DNA of 64,000 bases, from NCBI GenBank assembly GCA_037178675.1, contig JAYMGJ010000126.1, forward strand, positions 62,001 through 126,000, read 5' to 3'. Every line of letters starts with the position of its first letter. Position 1 is the first letter of the stretch. Under the pieces are notes generated by a model. The model was not told the origin of the DNA, searched no databases, and saw only the letters and a list, made by a program, of their open reading frames with translations. The stretch is from Scleroderma bovista. Taxonomy: Eukaryota > Basidiomycota > Agaricomycetes > Boletales > Sclerodermataceae. The position numbers were made by a program, and so were the translations under genes. This document shows positions 24,519 to 37,521 of the stretch, piece after piece.

Positions 24519-25510
24519 CTATGATCCAACCTCCACCAAAATCTCACCATCTCTGGTGCCTTCAGTCCAGTAAACCCGGCTCAGCTCTGCCTGATTGAGC
24601 AGCCAGGATGGGGAAACACCATGAGTGGCAGCCAGAGAGTGCAGACTTAGCATTGGTCTACAAACAGACAAAACTGTCGTAGCCACAATCACGCTATGGA
24701 ACCCGAGTGAGGTGCAGCACATGTATGTACATCAACCCGACTGTACCTTCCACTGAATGCGACTGCATACGTCTGCGGACTTCAATAAGCGCCCTTTGCT
24801 GTCACACGGAACATGGAACTCACTGGCAATTCGGACACAGATGTCATTCTGAGTCCAACGACACTAAATATCATAGCGCCTGCGCATTGTATCAGTAAAT
24901 CAGGTTCAATAGTATGTGGTGTGAAATGACCACAATACCTATATTGACTGCAAACATCGCCATGCCCCTGTGTGATTCAGCTATGAAAACGTAGCACATA
25001 AAGCTTGGAACAACGCATACTCTTTCATGAACCGCAAGAGGAACTTGTCTCTATCCATGTATGCAGGACTGGTGGCGAGCAAGTAGACCTTCAGCGAGAA
25101 AAGAAAGACGTCAAGCACAAGTAATGGAATGTAGAGAGCGGCGATGACGGAAGCACCGCCCTGTATCGACCGGCCGTGCATGTATGCGTAGGTGTAGCTT
25201 TCCGTAAAGCCGACAAGCACACAAGTCGCTATTGCGCATAATACATAAGCTGATACCACGCATGTTCTGATCAGTGGGTGTTTGAAAAATAAGTACCAAA
25301 CGCGTATTGTGAGTGCGGCTGTTGGGGTGATTCAGTTGTGGCTATATAGAAAAGTACAAGCCATTTCTGAACAGACCCTGGCAGAGGAGGCAGAGGAGAA
25401 CCATTATTAACGAAGTCGCGATCATTGTTGACGTATATCTGGGGCCGTGGCTTTTGAGATTTTAGATGTGACATTGCTCCTATACCACGTACTGAGCTGC
25501 TGTCAGCCAT
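24519..25510 (-). CDS. Multi-pass membrane protein of unknown function
   Basis: Hypothetical integral membrane protein. The start at 25510 gives a hydrophilic N-terminus ending in a Pro-rich PLPPLP. After an intron at about 25318-25374 the frame enters VWYLFFKHPLIRTCVVSAYV, then CAIATCVLVGFTES, ALYIPLLVLDVFLFSLKVYL, and, after further introns, MAMFAVNI and AMIFSVVGLRM, so at least four hydrophobic helices. The last exon ends LHSLAATHGVS...ILVEVGS with a stop at 24519. The pattern recalls the many small multi-helix proteins (DUF6533/DUF6534-like) of Agaricomycetes, but I cannot assign a family. Internal exon borders between 24700 and 25000 are uncertain. Confidence 0.55.
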
Positions 25511-26485
25511 TGGATAGTGTTTTCGGGGAATCCACGTACCGCTGGGTAATCAACATCAACTGGCGTGAATTACGGTTAATCCCAGAACTTCAAGCCCGAT
25601 TACAGGCTTAAGCGCTTACCCCAGATATGGACTCTGGGAGGAGATTTCGTTGGCTTACCCACAAAGTGAGTGACTTCACTTACACGACATATATCAGAGA
25701 TAAGCACCTGATCTAGGAATCATGGTGCGGTTGAATGCCCGAGTCTCAACTCCTACAGGTTGTTGTACTAGAGATACACACCACAATGTATAGAAATCTA
25801 GACAGGTTCCATGGACCCTTCCAGAAGTATTCAATCTACCATCCGGGGTTCATTCAGCGACAGGATGAGAGGAGTTGAGGATCGATAGATGCACCGACCT
25901 CATCATCCAGACTTGTTACATGGTCATATACCAGCAATGTAATTGATGCGTTCATGAGCTGGGTGTATCGTAGTCGCATCAGTTCATTTAGCGCAAGACT
26001 TCCGTCCATTTGTGCAGGAGTAACCAATGAACTTCCGGGGAGATTGCTTGCTCGGGGGAAGTGGGATGGAGGAAAGGCCAGAGCAGGCGACTAGTTATAG
26101 GTCCACACATGCCATCGAAGTGAGGTGCAGTGTGCCTTGGATGACATGAAGGGACGGTCGAAGGCGCAACTGCTACCCTGATAAAGGAGTGGATGGACGA
26201 GACGCCGAATAATGCATGGATCAAGTTCGTCGTTTCGGACATCTGCGGTTTCATCGAAGAATTCTCAGTAGCCCACTTGTAAGCCCAGAATACATACATC
26301 AGTGCACGAGCCACTCGAGCCACTGGTTTGTACAAAGTTCGCCAAGTGCTCAGATGGGGATGCACTTCATTGATCGACGAAGGTGGAAGTTGTTTATGTT
26401 TATTTGTTCTCCGTGGCATGCCTCAGTCGACCTCCAATCTCCTCAAAGTTGTACAAAGTAGTCTCCGATATTATTTTCCAGTGCC
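25511..26485. other. Intergenic, no supported gene
   Basis: Contains the divergent promoters of the membrane protein and the coiled-coil gene. Minus-strand frame 25988-26419 has no motif or splice partner and is judged random. Confidence 0.5.
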
Positions 26486-29400
26486 ATGGTACGTTTCATG
26501 CAGCAGAATGACGCGTGGCTGACACTCCAATCAGTCAATAAATGGACGCAGTCGACAGTCGCTTAGCGACATTGAACAGGAACTATACGACGTGTTCAAC
26601 TCCATTCCCTCTTCCTATCGAAACCAGACCAACGAACCTACAATCCCTGCAGATGCTCTCCCAGATGTTCTACGCCAGTTCTCACAGCTATATGGCGTCG
26701 AGCTACTCGCAGATAACGAAATGGAGATGCTCCGAACCCTGCTGGCAACCAACCAAGGGATCGAAGTAACACCTCAGGTCCTCCTGCAATTCATTGCAGA
26801 GAGGACACGACATAGCCCAAGAGAGTCTCCAGGGAAGGACAACAATACACACGTACACCAGCAGCTAAGTCCGCCCGACAGCCCACAAAACTCACCTATT
26901 ACAGAGGACGAGGACGTTACACTGCATAGCGACAGAGGCCGAGAACTCTTTACCCGCGGAGCTTCCTCGTCGCGCTCATCTAGCCAGAGCTCGGGAGGCA
27001 CGTCATGTCACCCAAGTCGTCCACCCAGTGTTCCACCAAAGACACCAATTAATGCACCACCCTCTGCATTTGATACCACTCGGAGACAGCGTACAACGCC
27101 TCTCGCTGGGACGGCCCCTTCGAGTTGGACACGACGTCCTGCACCCGCCAGCAGGCGGAAGAGTTTAGATGGTGGATCCAACCAGGCGCTCAGTGACTCA
27201 GAGGTAATGTCCTATGTAGCATGAGAGAAACAACTGGTTCTCATTTTCCGAATGTCTAACTATACAGTCATCCTTCTCCACGAGTCCGACTTCTTTTGGA
27301 CGGCCATCCGTTCGCACCCGAGCCCCATCAAATCCAACCAGTCCTCACTGGGACCCTACCTCACCTACATCCTTCCCATATCCCCGTCCTCATTCTCGCA
27401 CACAATCGCAACCATTAAACACGATTGGGTTCCATTACATCTCACCAGATCGTGATCGAGACCGCAACCCACTTTCCCCGAATCCTATGTCTCCCGAACT
27501 CTCATTTGAATCCTCATTTGACTATCCCAGACGGGGAAACAGCACGGACATGTTTCTCGATGGCGTCTCTTCGCTTCCCCTACCACATGCGCCTGGCAGC
27601 ACTGACAGCGACTCAGATTCGGAGGACGAGTCTTCTCTCGGACTTGTTCTCGACCGCAGCGCAGCGTCTTCAACCGTGTCTCTCGAGCCTTTTGAGCGCC
27701 TCGATGCACTGCAAAAGGCAAATACAGAATTGGGTCGCAAGTTGATGGAGGCAGAGCGAACGCTGCAGGTAAAACTCCAGGAACATGATACAGACCTCGA
27801 AGAAATGCAAGCACGGCTTGAAGAGCTCAGGAGCGAGCTCACGGCCACGAAACGCGAGGAAAAGGAGCTCCGAGCTAAGGAGGTACGCTCAACTATGCAT
27901 TTTGATCGTCGGAAGCTAACTGATACGTTGCTGTACTGTTTCCAGCGCGTCAGTTCGACTCAGATGGCTGCACTTGAGAGTGAAATTGCGAAGCAGCAAA
28001 AGGGCCTCGACAATGCGCGTACAGCCTACCAGTCCCTACAAAAGCAATACCAGGAACAGTGTGGTACGGACTCTTCCTTGAACACGAACTTATTTGATCC
28101 CAATTCACCCACTACAGCCGAGTCAGAGCGATACCGCAATACGCTCAGGCGACGTGACCAAGAGCTGAAAGACCTCAAGGATGCAGCGGCACTGCACGCA
28201 CTCGAGGCTCAAAAGTGGGCGCGCGAACTTGAGTCGTATGAGGGGCGAATTTCTGCTCTCGAGGGGGATCTCGCGCTTGCACAGCAGGCACATGCCCAAC
28301 TCGACGAGCAAAAACAGGAGAATCTCATGCTTAAAGAGACCATTGACAGAATGCGTTTCGAGATGGACGAGATGCGGAACAATGCCAGTGGACTTGGTGG
28401 TGGTAGTGGAAGTCGTGGAAGTAGTCAAAAAGGCAGTGTGAGTAAAAGTCTGGGGGCGGAGTTGCTTGGGAAGATGGGTCCACAGTGGGAAATGGAGGAT
28501 GAAGATAGCGATGGGGAGGAGTTTGACCCTGATCAAGAAGCGGACACGGAAGGTGAAGATGTTATTCAGACGATTATCACTAGGAAAATGAGGGTTCGTC
28601 TGTTTGATTTGCCTGTTACATGCTTTGTTTGCTGACATTCATGGAAGAAACGGAACAGGGCTGAAACCATCACTGAAAGAAGGGAATATGCGGATTCATC
28701 CACCCAGCACTATTCAGCAGAATATACCTCTACGTGCGCGACACAGACCGACCCAGAGCCTTCTATCATCAGGTTAACATTCGCTGCCCAGACAGAGAAG
28801 ACACGCATATCCACTTTGTCTGTGCAGACTGATCCCGAACCTCGACCTATCCCCAGGGTCACCACCAATGTCGAGATCCAGACTGACATCCCCGTGGAGC
28901 CAGAGCCCGAGCTCGAATCCGTAGAACCCTCCCGTTCTCCCTCCCCACTCGAGGACGAGGACGATGCTATGGCTTCATCCTCGTCCACCGTCCTTCCCCC
29001 GACTCCTAAAGGCGAGCTCTCCCCTCTCCACCCACAAGATCTCCCCCCTTCCTACACCCAAGTCACCTCGCACCCTGGTCCCCCAAACCCGCTGGACCTA
29101 CTCAAAAGGTGGCACAGCGGCCTTACCCTGCCCATCGGCCCGATCCCAGAGGGTGTTTCTGAGGACGCCATCGAAGAGTGGCGTGCGCTTAAGGAGGACT
29201 TAGGTGTGGAGTGTTTGGTGATTGATAAGATTATCGAAGCGTCTGCGAAGACTGGGCCGCGTCCGCAGTCTCGCCGGAACCGCTTTTATAACATTTACAA
29301 CACGTATGTGTATGGGAGCAACGACCCAGGTGGCGCTGACGCTGGGGGTAGGGGAGGGCCATCCTCGTTCTCGCTGAACGCTGCAAAGCACGTGCTACTG

Positions 29401-29628
29401 TGTATGGGCGCGTGGGCATGTGTATATCTGATCATGGGCCCTTACATTGCGGCGCAATACACGCCCGTGGGCGGTGCGACATACTACGACCGTGCTGCAT
29501 GGTCGAGCTTCAATTCTATGCAGGCCCCTGGCGAAGGGTTTGGACACGATGGGACATCTGCACTGTGGAGGGTTGTGGAACGCGTAGGGTTTGGTGCTGC
29601 TAGGATTGCGGGTGGGTGGCCGACATGA
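26486..29628 (+). CDS. Coiled-coil protein with C-terminal membrane anchor
   Basis: Conserved-looking protein of 971 codons from exons 26486-26488, 26535-27203, 27268-27882, 27946-28593 and 28648-29628; the lengths sum exactly. The initiator ATG stands alone on a 3-nt coding exon before a GTACGT donor. The N-terminal ~85 residues form a helical domain (DIEQELYDVFNSIPSSYRNQ). A Ser/Pro-rich linker follows, then a long coiled coil at about residues 300-620 rich in Glu, Lys, Leu and Gln, an acidic stretch (EDEDSDGEEFDPDQEADTE), and two Thr-Gln-Thr-Asp repeats. Near residue 890 is a single hydrophobic helix, HVLLCMGAWACVYLIMGPYI. This suggests a membrane tether or golgin-like scaffold. I do not recognise a named family. 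Confidence 0.82.
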
Positions 29629-30613
29629 GCTTTGAGTCCACGTCGAGAAGGGACCCCCAAGCACCTTTTCCTGTCCACAGGATATCCTCAATGTTTTGTT
29701 GCACTTGGCACTCTCGTCCACTCACGTCTTTTCTCCGCACTCATTTTATTTGCTCTCTCATTTGTTGCTGACTTGTACGATATGCGCTTGGCCATGCATA
29801 TTCATATTCCGTTTACCCCGTTATCACTATTCCCATCATGCATTGCACGTATATCGGTCGCTCTTTCCATGTCGCTATTTATCCTAATCACTGTCGATGC
29901 CTTTATGGCCGCATCACTGATATGAATATACATCCATGATGGCATTTTGATTCACCTCGATAACTCAATCGAGATCTTACAGTATGTACCTCCGGATGTG
30001 GTCATCATGGCCAGTATACGGGCAACGTAATGTAACACAGACGCTATATGGCATCTCTAAAAAGTACACTTGCTAAAGGCACAAGTAAAACTAATGAAAT
30101 GTGATGAAATAAGGGTTGGGCTAGGGCAAAAGCTGGGATGGGCTACAGCGACATCGAAACCCGCGACGGTGCAAAAAGTAGTGGTAAAATCTAGATAGCG
30201 GGACGGGCAGACAGGGGAGAGTTCTATAATCATGCCAAGCCTGCCCAAGGCTTGGCAAAGTATGAGAAATGCAAGAAAGGTAAACAAAAGAAGAGGTGAT
30301 GTGATAGAAACATAAATTGGGGAGAGTAAGTCAACTGACAGTGCCCACCCCAGTGACTCAGAATAATACACCTGGCATTCTATGCATCAGGACTTTCTAC
30401 TAGTAAGCGAGTCCTGGAGGAAATAGTGGATTGTAGAGGACATGATGGGGGGCTGTATGAAGATGAAGAGAGTTCGCTGAATGTGAGAGGAAGAAGGAAA
30501 AATACTGCCCATCAGTGTTCAACAAAGAGCAGATAGGGGTGGGACGGCTGGACACGGCCAAGGACACATGGAGTAAATATGTCAGTCCTCCCAGCGAGAA
30601 ACGCAAAACGAAA
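29629..30613. other. Convergent intergenic spacer
   Basis: Lies between the 3' ends of the coiled-coil gene and the CaMKK-type kinase. AT-rich with several polypyrimidine stretches. No credible gene. Confidence 0.5.
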
Positions 30614-33600
30614 CTATGAACGCAACATAGACTGTTCGTAGTATCCTAGGTTCTCCCTCGCGGGGCTTCGAGACGGCATCGGGAATCCGTGGGTGAAATT
30701 CGACAGGGGTGGCGGCGACGCAGCTGTGACAGATAGAGACGGCCGCCGACGCTTCACTTCGATCGGCGCGTCCTCCTCTTCTTCCTCGTCGTCCAGATAC
30801 AGCCTGTCCATCTGTGCACGTAACACAGCCTCCTGCCGTTGTCGCTGCCGATGTGTATCACGGAAGAAACTGGAATCGGAGTCCAGATCATCATCAAAGT
30901 CATCCTCGCTTGCCTGGTTGAGATCTGACTCGTACGCTACTTGCTGCAGCGGGCTTGGGCTGGTCATTGGGGATCGCAACTGCACGGAACGACCACCGCA
31001 GCGACCACTACAACCACTAGCACAACTGTGCACAGAAGAAGAGGAGGGTCCGGCTGCACCAGCGGCATCGCAAAGAGAGTTCTCATAAAACAGGTGATAC
31101 ATTCCTGGCCCAATATAGAGCCTCTCTGGTTGCGGATGCCTCAGCGGCTCATCAGCAATACGCGGATGCGGCTGCACATGGCCCAAACCAGTCGGAAGAT
31201 TCGTCGTCAACGTGCTCGGATCATTACAAACACCACCAGCGCCCAAAAACAACGCGTCGTCATCCAACCCATCGTGTTCCCCTGACGTCAGACTCGTCAC
31301 TTCCTCGACATAGTTCATCGGTTCACCCCAGCTAGAAGCGCGCCGTGCAGCCGTAAGTCCGCCATATGCATCAACGCCATGTATACTGCCATTGTGCACG
31401 TATTCCCGTCCGTGATGCCGTAGGACTTCATCGCTCCGTCGCACTGCGATATCAGCGGGGGCTAGTGGTTGGGGGGCTTTGTCCTGTGACGAGCCGAGGG
31501 AAGAACTATCGAGTGGCGAAGATGCCTGAGAAGGGGTCTGAGACCGCGCATGGTGCGTCGTCTGGGAGCGCCAGTACTTCATTGACGATAACGAGAACCG
31601 ATGGCGCGTACCCTCGTCTGAAGGGGTACGCATAGGGCTGCGCCCGTTCTTCTCCTCCTTGCCTCGGCTCGATGATGGCCGGGTACTGCCGACACCACCG
31701 AAGGGCTCTGAACCGCGCCGCGTAATCAGCCGCGAAGAAGCTGGCTCAGAAGAAGACGGCGCCGGTTTGTTTTTCAGCTCCTTCTTCTCTTCGGTAGACC
31801 GCTCGCGGCGGTGGACAACGTTTGGTGTCGAGTCGTTCCGCAAAGCATGGCAAGCAGCGCGGCGTTTCCCTTTCTCGCGAGTATTGTGGATAGAAGTACG
31901 TGCGCTAGATGATTTAGGACGTGGAGCGGAAACCGTGGGAGAGGAGTGGGTTATGAAATGGTTTTCGCCATCATCGTCGTCGCGGCGAGAACGGTGAGGG
32001 GGAATGCGTTTCGGGCGAACGTTTCGAAGGAGCGAAGAAATGCCATGGGTAAGTCGTTGCGGCCATCCCCAACTAAAGCGCACGGTCGTCATCGCCTTCT
32101 CGGTCTCCTTCTCTGTTACCATGACGATGTCGCTCTTGTTGGGAGAGGTTTGGCGGAGCCATTCTGCTGGCTCTGAAAGGTCGGAGAGGAACCATGAATA
32201 ACGCTGATGCATTGTCAAGAGCAATCAACATAGACCAAAACACGCATTTGCTCACCTTGGCATTGTTGATTGTGATCCGTTTACTGACATCCTTTTGTAG
32301 GAATTGGTCAAGAAGACGCATGACAGGAAAGCCCGCACAATCCGGGTCAGGCCAACGGCCGCCAGTAGCGATTGTATCACAGCCCATAGTTTCATCTGGT
32401 TCCCAGTCATTATTGCAGATGGTGTTGTACAGCACATATTCACTTGAGTCGGCCGGGAAGGGAATGTGCCCGAACAAGAGGCAGTACAGAGTGACACCCA
32501 GTGCCCAGACATCAATAGCCTTGGTAATAGGTTGGCGGTGGGGAACTGTAGAACCGCGAATCGTGCCAGACGAATTGATGTGGGTGCTTGATTTGGACGA
32601 CAAGAGCGTGCTACTTGTAGCGGATGCAGACACAGAAGGGGAAGGTTCTGTACTTGTATACTCTGCAATGACCTCAGGGGCCAAAAAAGGAGGAGTGCCT
32701 GCACGCTTTGACAAGTCAGAATCATCGAGTAAAATGGGGTCGTTTGGATCATCCAGGTCTACTTGGCCACGACCAGCGGCAGCAAGACGCTGGGCGTACG
32801 AGAAATGGGATACGCCGAAATCAGTAATCTTGACCATCTGACGATCTTCTGTCCAGAGCAGATTGGCCGGTTTGATGTCGCGGTGGATGATTCCCTGGTA
32901 GTGCACTGTGAAAGGCGGAGGACGGTGAGTACATGGATAAGGGAGTGGTGACGCTTGACGCACGATACTCGAGGCCAAGAATAACATCACGGCAAATACG
33001 TCTACACTGTTCGACTGCCAATACAGGCTGGTTCTGGTCGTTCCGCCATTTGATCTCGCCACCACTGAGGTACTCCATGACTACAAAAGAAGGTGTAAGT
33101 GGGCGACTCCAGCGACAAACGTAAACTGCGATTAAGGACGAAATGGGCCGTAAAAGATGGCCAGCGCAAGGAAGAGGCGAGGACGAAAGGCGTGCACGCA
33201 AACACAAATGCCATGATGCTTACCCATGTAAATCCGCTCGTTGAGTTTGTCGTCAATGACTTCGAGGAGACGTACGATGTGTCCGTGACGACATTTCTTC
33301 ATGATAGCGATCTCCTTGCGGATCTTTTGTTCGAGACTGCCGAGTTTGTCTGTGAGAGGTGTATGGGAGGAAGCGGGGAGATTCCTCCTGCGAAGAAGAT
33401 TCATCTTCTCGGCGCGGGGATTGTTACGTTTTACGGCTTTGATAGCCTGCGGTGGGTGGCACCAGGTGGACGCATGGCACGACGAGTGGATAATGAGCGT
33501 ACGGCAGGTTGAAATGGGGATGACCTACCACTTCGCGACGATTGTGGTTCAAGTCCCAGCAGACCCATACCTCGCCGTGCTGGCCCTTTCCGACACGATG

Positions 33601-33753
33601 GCTTCGCAGATACTGGTTTACAATTGGTCGCCTGTCATCGTTGTAACGAAATCGAAGTTCTTCTGTAACGCGTACGCTGCCAGGAGGGTCGAACGGCAGC
33701 TCGGATGAGTCACCAGCGAGCGCATTGTCTGGTGGATCTACGTTGGGAGACAT
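30614..33753 (-). CDS. CaMKK/Ssp1-type Ser/Thr protein kinase
   Basis: Cytosolic protein kinase of the calmodulin-dependent kinase kinase family (fission yeast Ssp1; yeast Sak1, Tos3 and Elm1), known to activate AMPK/Snf1 and related kinases. The start at 33753 precedes a short N-terminus. Then come the glycine loop GKGQHGEVWV, catalytic Lys in VAIKAVKRNNP, the family-specific insert before KEIAIMKKCRH, hinge MEYLSGGEIKW, catalytic loop IIHRDIKPANLLW, ITDFGVSHFS, a long acidic insert, AGTPPFLAPEV, and KAIDVWALGVTLYCLLFGHI. The kinase domain is complete over roughly residues 45-440, including a Ser-rich insert after APE. The C-terminal ~500 residues are disordered, with Ser/Arg-rich and acidic tracts, and may hold regulatory phosphosites. 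At least five introns, all with GT-AG borders, restore the frame between domain blocks. Confidence 0.93.
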
Positions 33754-33884
33754 CTTCGGAGGGCAGTCATGAAGCGCAGAGGATGAATTGAGAGAGAGGT
33801 CGGGGAGGAGGAGGAGAAGTACAAGTAAATAACATCTGACATGTACAAAACAAGTATCGAACGACCCTGGACACTCCCTAAATC

Positions 33885-34268
33885 TCATTTGGGGCATTTG
33901 CATCTATCTTCTTCTTTCACGTCCTGCATCACCTGCAAAGGACAGTGGGAAACAAGAGTCAGAAAACCATCCAGGGTCCAATAAATGGGGCTGAGCGTAC
34001 GGAGTCAATGTGCCTTCCACATCCCTGGCCATGGCAAGAAAGAACGCAGTTAGTGGATGTCCTCGAGTGCTCCGTTATCGCGCAGTACTACGCCCGCGGA
34101 ATCTTGAGCTCGCTCTTTCTCCTCCAACCAATCACGCTCAATGCGCGCATCGTCCAATACCCCGCCGCGAAGAAACAAGAGACTGACCTTCCAAGTGGTC
34201 TTTCCACAGTTCTCACACTTGACTGCATAGCACCAGTCGACTAAGACGGAAGCATCCAGGGTGGCCAT
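33885..34268 (-). CDS. Small Cys-rich zinc-ribbon-like protein (50 aa)
   Basis: Tiny gene easily missed, three exons: 34268-34188, 34024-34001 and 33932-33885, all in phase zero. The product has C-x2-C in KCENCGKTTWKG, then CGRHIDSVM, and a C-terminal C-x-C (RCKCPK). Four or five cysteines and a histidine suggest a single zinc site. The pattern CGKTTW-K-GCG-H-DSVM matches a family of 50-70 residue hypothetical proteins that I recall across fungi; its function is unknown to me. The middle exon is only 24 nt and encodes GCGRHIDS. The next N-terminal start candidate would be within exon 1; I chose the first ATG, which gives 27 residues before the intron. An alternative is an acceptor just before the VDWCY segment. 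Confidence 0.75.
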
Positions 34269-37200
34269 GGCGGCTACGACGACACGGTGGGTTAAGATAA
34301 TAGAGTCTGCGACACTGCCTTGCAGCTGCTGTTTCTTGTCAATGTTGATGACTGGACCACAAAAAATGGCAAGTCGGATGAAATACATGTCTAGCTATAT
34401 GAAACCATACCCTTGAGAGAAGATAGCGAATGACACGAAGAAACAGACCCAGATCTCCTTTCGCCAGCTGGCTTTTATGGCCGTCGTCACCGTGCTTATC
34501 TCTCTTATCGTGTTATCATTGTCACAAGCACAAGTCCAATCTTCGCGGAGTTGGCATTCCTCCCCCAGATGACACTCGTCGGGTAAGCAATCAAATGTTA
34601 TGTACCTCCAACGTTCTATCGCAGGGTCCTGCACCCCCTTAACGTTAGAGGAACCTTGAGCAGGTCAAGTCAAGACAGTCACATCTACGCGATGCTATTG
34701 CAATGTACATGTCTGCATCCATTTAGGAACTCTACTTACACCCATTCCACGATATCAGAACCAACCCATATCAGCACCACCCCTCGCCAACGTTGAGCGT
34801 AACACTTACTTCCCCGTACGTATCGCTTATTTCTACCTCTACGGGGATAGGTGCCCACATCGACGAACAGACGCTCGTCTGACCGTCTAACGTGGTCTAA
34901 CAGGAACCTTTCAAGTGAACAACGCTGACAAGTACGATCAATACGTTGTCCTCTTTGCGTACGGGAATCTGCACCATTGTACAACTGATAATGGTGAAAG
35001 CGCCCCCTGCGAGCAAGGTTTCAGAGTGTGGCGTACAGCGGATCAGATTTGTCAATCCGCCTTCAAGGACACTAAAATGTACACAGCAGGGACCGCCAAC
35101 ACACGATGGTGTCAGGATCACGCGATATCCGCTTCATGGGCTTGGGCCTGGACTACATAGTTCTTGTGTTCTTGTGCTCGATTCGGGAGCTTAAAATGAC
35201 CCAGCACCTACTATCAGAATCACGAACACTACCCCATTGGATCTTTTTGACGGTATGTGGGTTGACGATCATTTATGTACCTACTTATAGTTTTGGTTTA
35301 TGTAAAGTGGCTTTACAAGGTGTGTACCTCTGTAGTTTGATAAGACTCACGTATCGCATCGAATCGACGTCTCAAGGTGACTGTAGACGCCACTGACCCC
35401 ATCCAGCTGGTGACCACTCCCTTATTTGTGAACATAACTGATAGCGTACTCTAGCCCAAACGTGGACGATCCACCAAAATATTGAACATGCTTCTATAGA
35501 AGACGCGATGTGGATGCGACAGAGGGTCGTATACGGTGCTCGATTATGCGCGGCCTTCACTCGTGAACGTCTAGACACCTGACGTGGCGCCCGCCACTGG
35601 AACCCTCTGAGCCCCGGATCAGGATCCCAAGCCCTGAATTGATGGACGTTCCGACAGTGTGTTTGTACATATAACGTCCCGCCACTTCATGCTCATCGAT
35701 TGCGTTAGGTGTATATGTGGCTATCTCAACCGGCCTTGACAAGACTGCGCATATCGCACAACAGATTCCACCCCTTTATGAAGGGTATACCAGTTACGAT
35801 TCAGGCAGATTAAGGACGGTTCTTGTCAGACTTCTCACCCTTAAACAGTCGACGAGAATATCGGGTGCGAGCTCCCTCCCTCCTGCAGGAGTACAACCAC
35901 CGATTTGGTCAATGGGACCACGCTCGACTGTCGAGCTGAAACGCGTCTTTTTACCTGTCACAGTATAAAAGGCATTACTGCTTTTAGCGGCGCAGAGTTG
36001 CAAGGTGAAAAGAGTTTCGGGTCCCCCGGTCCGTGATTCCGTTTCGTGTTTATTGCTTTCATTTTCATTGTGAGCGTTCGAGATCCCGCGTCTCAAAAAT
36101 AGATGCGGCGCTTACACTTGATCGAGTCAGATAAGCTACTAAGATAGGGCGATGGTTGTATTTTTCTTGCCAATTCCTTTCTCAATCCCAATGTGTTCTC
36201 TGGGGACCCATTTGCTTCCGTGTTCACGACCATTACGTCGACGTTACAGACGTACCACTACTCGCCACATTTCAATCTAGTACATATGGCCGCTAGTGTC
36301 ACGACGTGGACTGCAGTGGATACTACGGTGATTGCTGGAGTCGAACTCACGCCATAATGGATAGTCGACCACGGGCTTTACTTAACATAGCCTCTTGGGT
36401 CGGTCTTTGCCATTCACAGGTCAGTAAAGACGCTGAGGCAAGCTGGTCAGTTTCTCAACAGTCTTGCACAGCAATCCACACCTGACTTCTGACCATCATC
36501 CATTACACTTCCCGATATCTGTTTTTCTGCTATGAGCGCACATGTACCGTAAGGCTGCGGAATATTGGATTTCGTCCCCTCGTTTTCGCGCTAACCTGCA
36601 TGATGATCCATTATCTGGCACATCACAGTTATACCGAATCCCACGATGAACTTGAACCGACAAATTCCACGCCGTGCGTAAATACATAGATGGTGTTCCT
36701 GTTGACTGCATCTTGGATCATCCAGAAGTGGAGATGTGTTCGGCGTGTTGGAGCTATCAAAGGCAACCCGGCAATCTACCATGTGAGTATATACATTCTC
36801 TTAACTGTCCCCGAGCCCTGAAGAGAGTATCTTCACCTGTAGGCAGTACTACTCCCCTCCCATAATAAAACAGCCAAAGTAAGATCTGCCCTCCAAATGT
36901 AACTACATGCACCAATACTAACGAAGCATAAAGGAGCAATGCAGGACCCATGGGGCAAGTTGTATTTACTGCCACACTGGGCTTTGATGGAAATAGTACT
37001 GATCAACTTTCATTTATCCAGACCTTGTCCAAATCAAAGTACATCCAATAAGTACATGTCGCATGGCCCGTCTGATTTATGTCCTTCCTGTGGTTCGGAG
37101 ATGGACCATATTTGTGATGGAAACTGCGTGCAGTGTACCATGTGTGGATACCTCAGCTGCATTCATCTATCACATTGAAGTCACACCATGGTCAGGGTGC

Positions 37201-37521
37201 ATCCACCATGACCCAGTACTGGTGTCAGTCTGGACAGACCTGCACACCTCTACTGAATTACTTTTCCTTGGGCAATCTTGACAGTCTCTTTCTCCCCTGT
37301 GAAGACCAGGATTGTGCTTTCTTAGACTGGGAGATATGCTTTCTTGTACATGCAACATTGTTTTTTTTACTGATGCAAAATTCACTGTGCCTTGCATGCC
37401 ATTGTTCCTTATATTTTCATCACAACCACTTGCTCCAAGGGAAAAATCATGTTATATCACTAAAACATGACCACAGTATAGTACACATCTAGCTGAGACT
37501 TGAGACTTGCATTTGACATCC
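34269..37521. other. Gene-poor region
   Basis: Over three kilobases with only short frames, apart from one exon-like stretch at 34906-35160 that is listed separately. A minus-strand frame at 34395-34634 has a hydrophobic C-terminus but no context. I found no terminal repeats or transposon domains. AT-rich stretches at 37000-37500 are probably the 3' region of the ABC transporter gene. Confidence 0.4.
34906..35160 (+). CDS. Possible terminal exon of a small Cys/Trp-rich protein
   Basis: An open stretch following a good acceptor (polypyrimidine then TAACAG at about 34905) reads FQVNNADKYDQYVVLFAYG, then HCTTDNGESAPCEQGF, VWRTADQICQ, WCQDHAIS and ends WAWAWTT before TAG. Five or six cysteines and aromatic residues would suit a small secreted protein. 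I could not find a phase-compatible first exon with a signal peptide, so this could be a relic. No family is recognised. Confidence 0.3.
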   Translation, partial: TFQVNNADKYDQYVVLFAYGNLHHCTTDNGESAPCEQGFRVWRTADQICQSAFKDTKMYTAGTANTRWCQDHAISASWAWAWTT

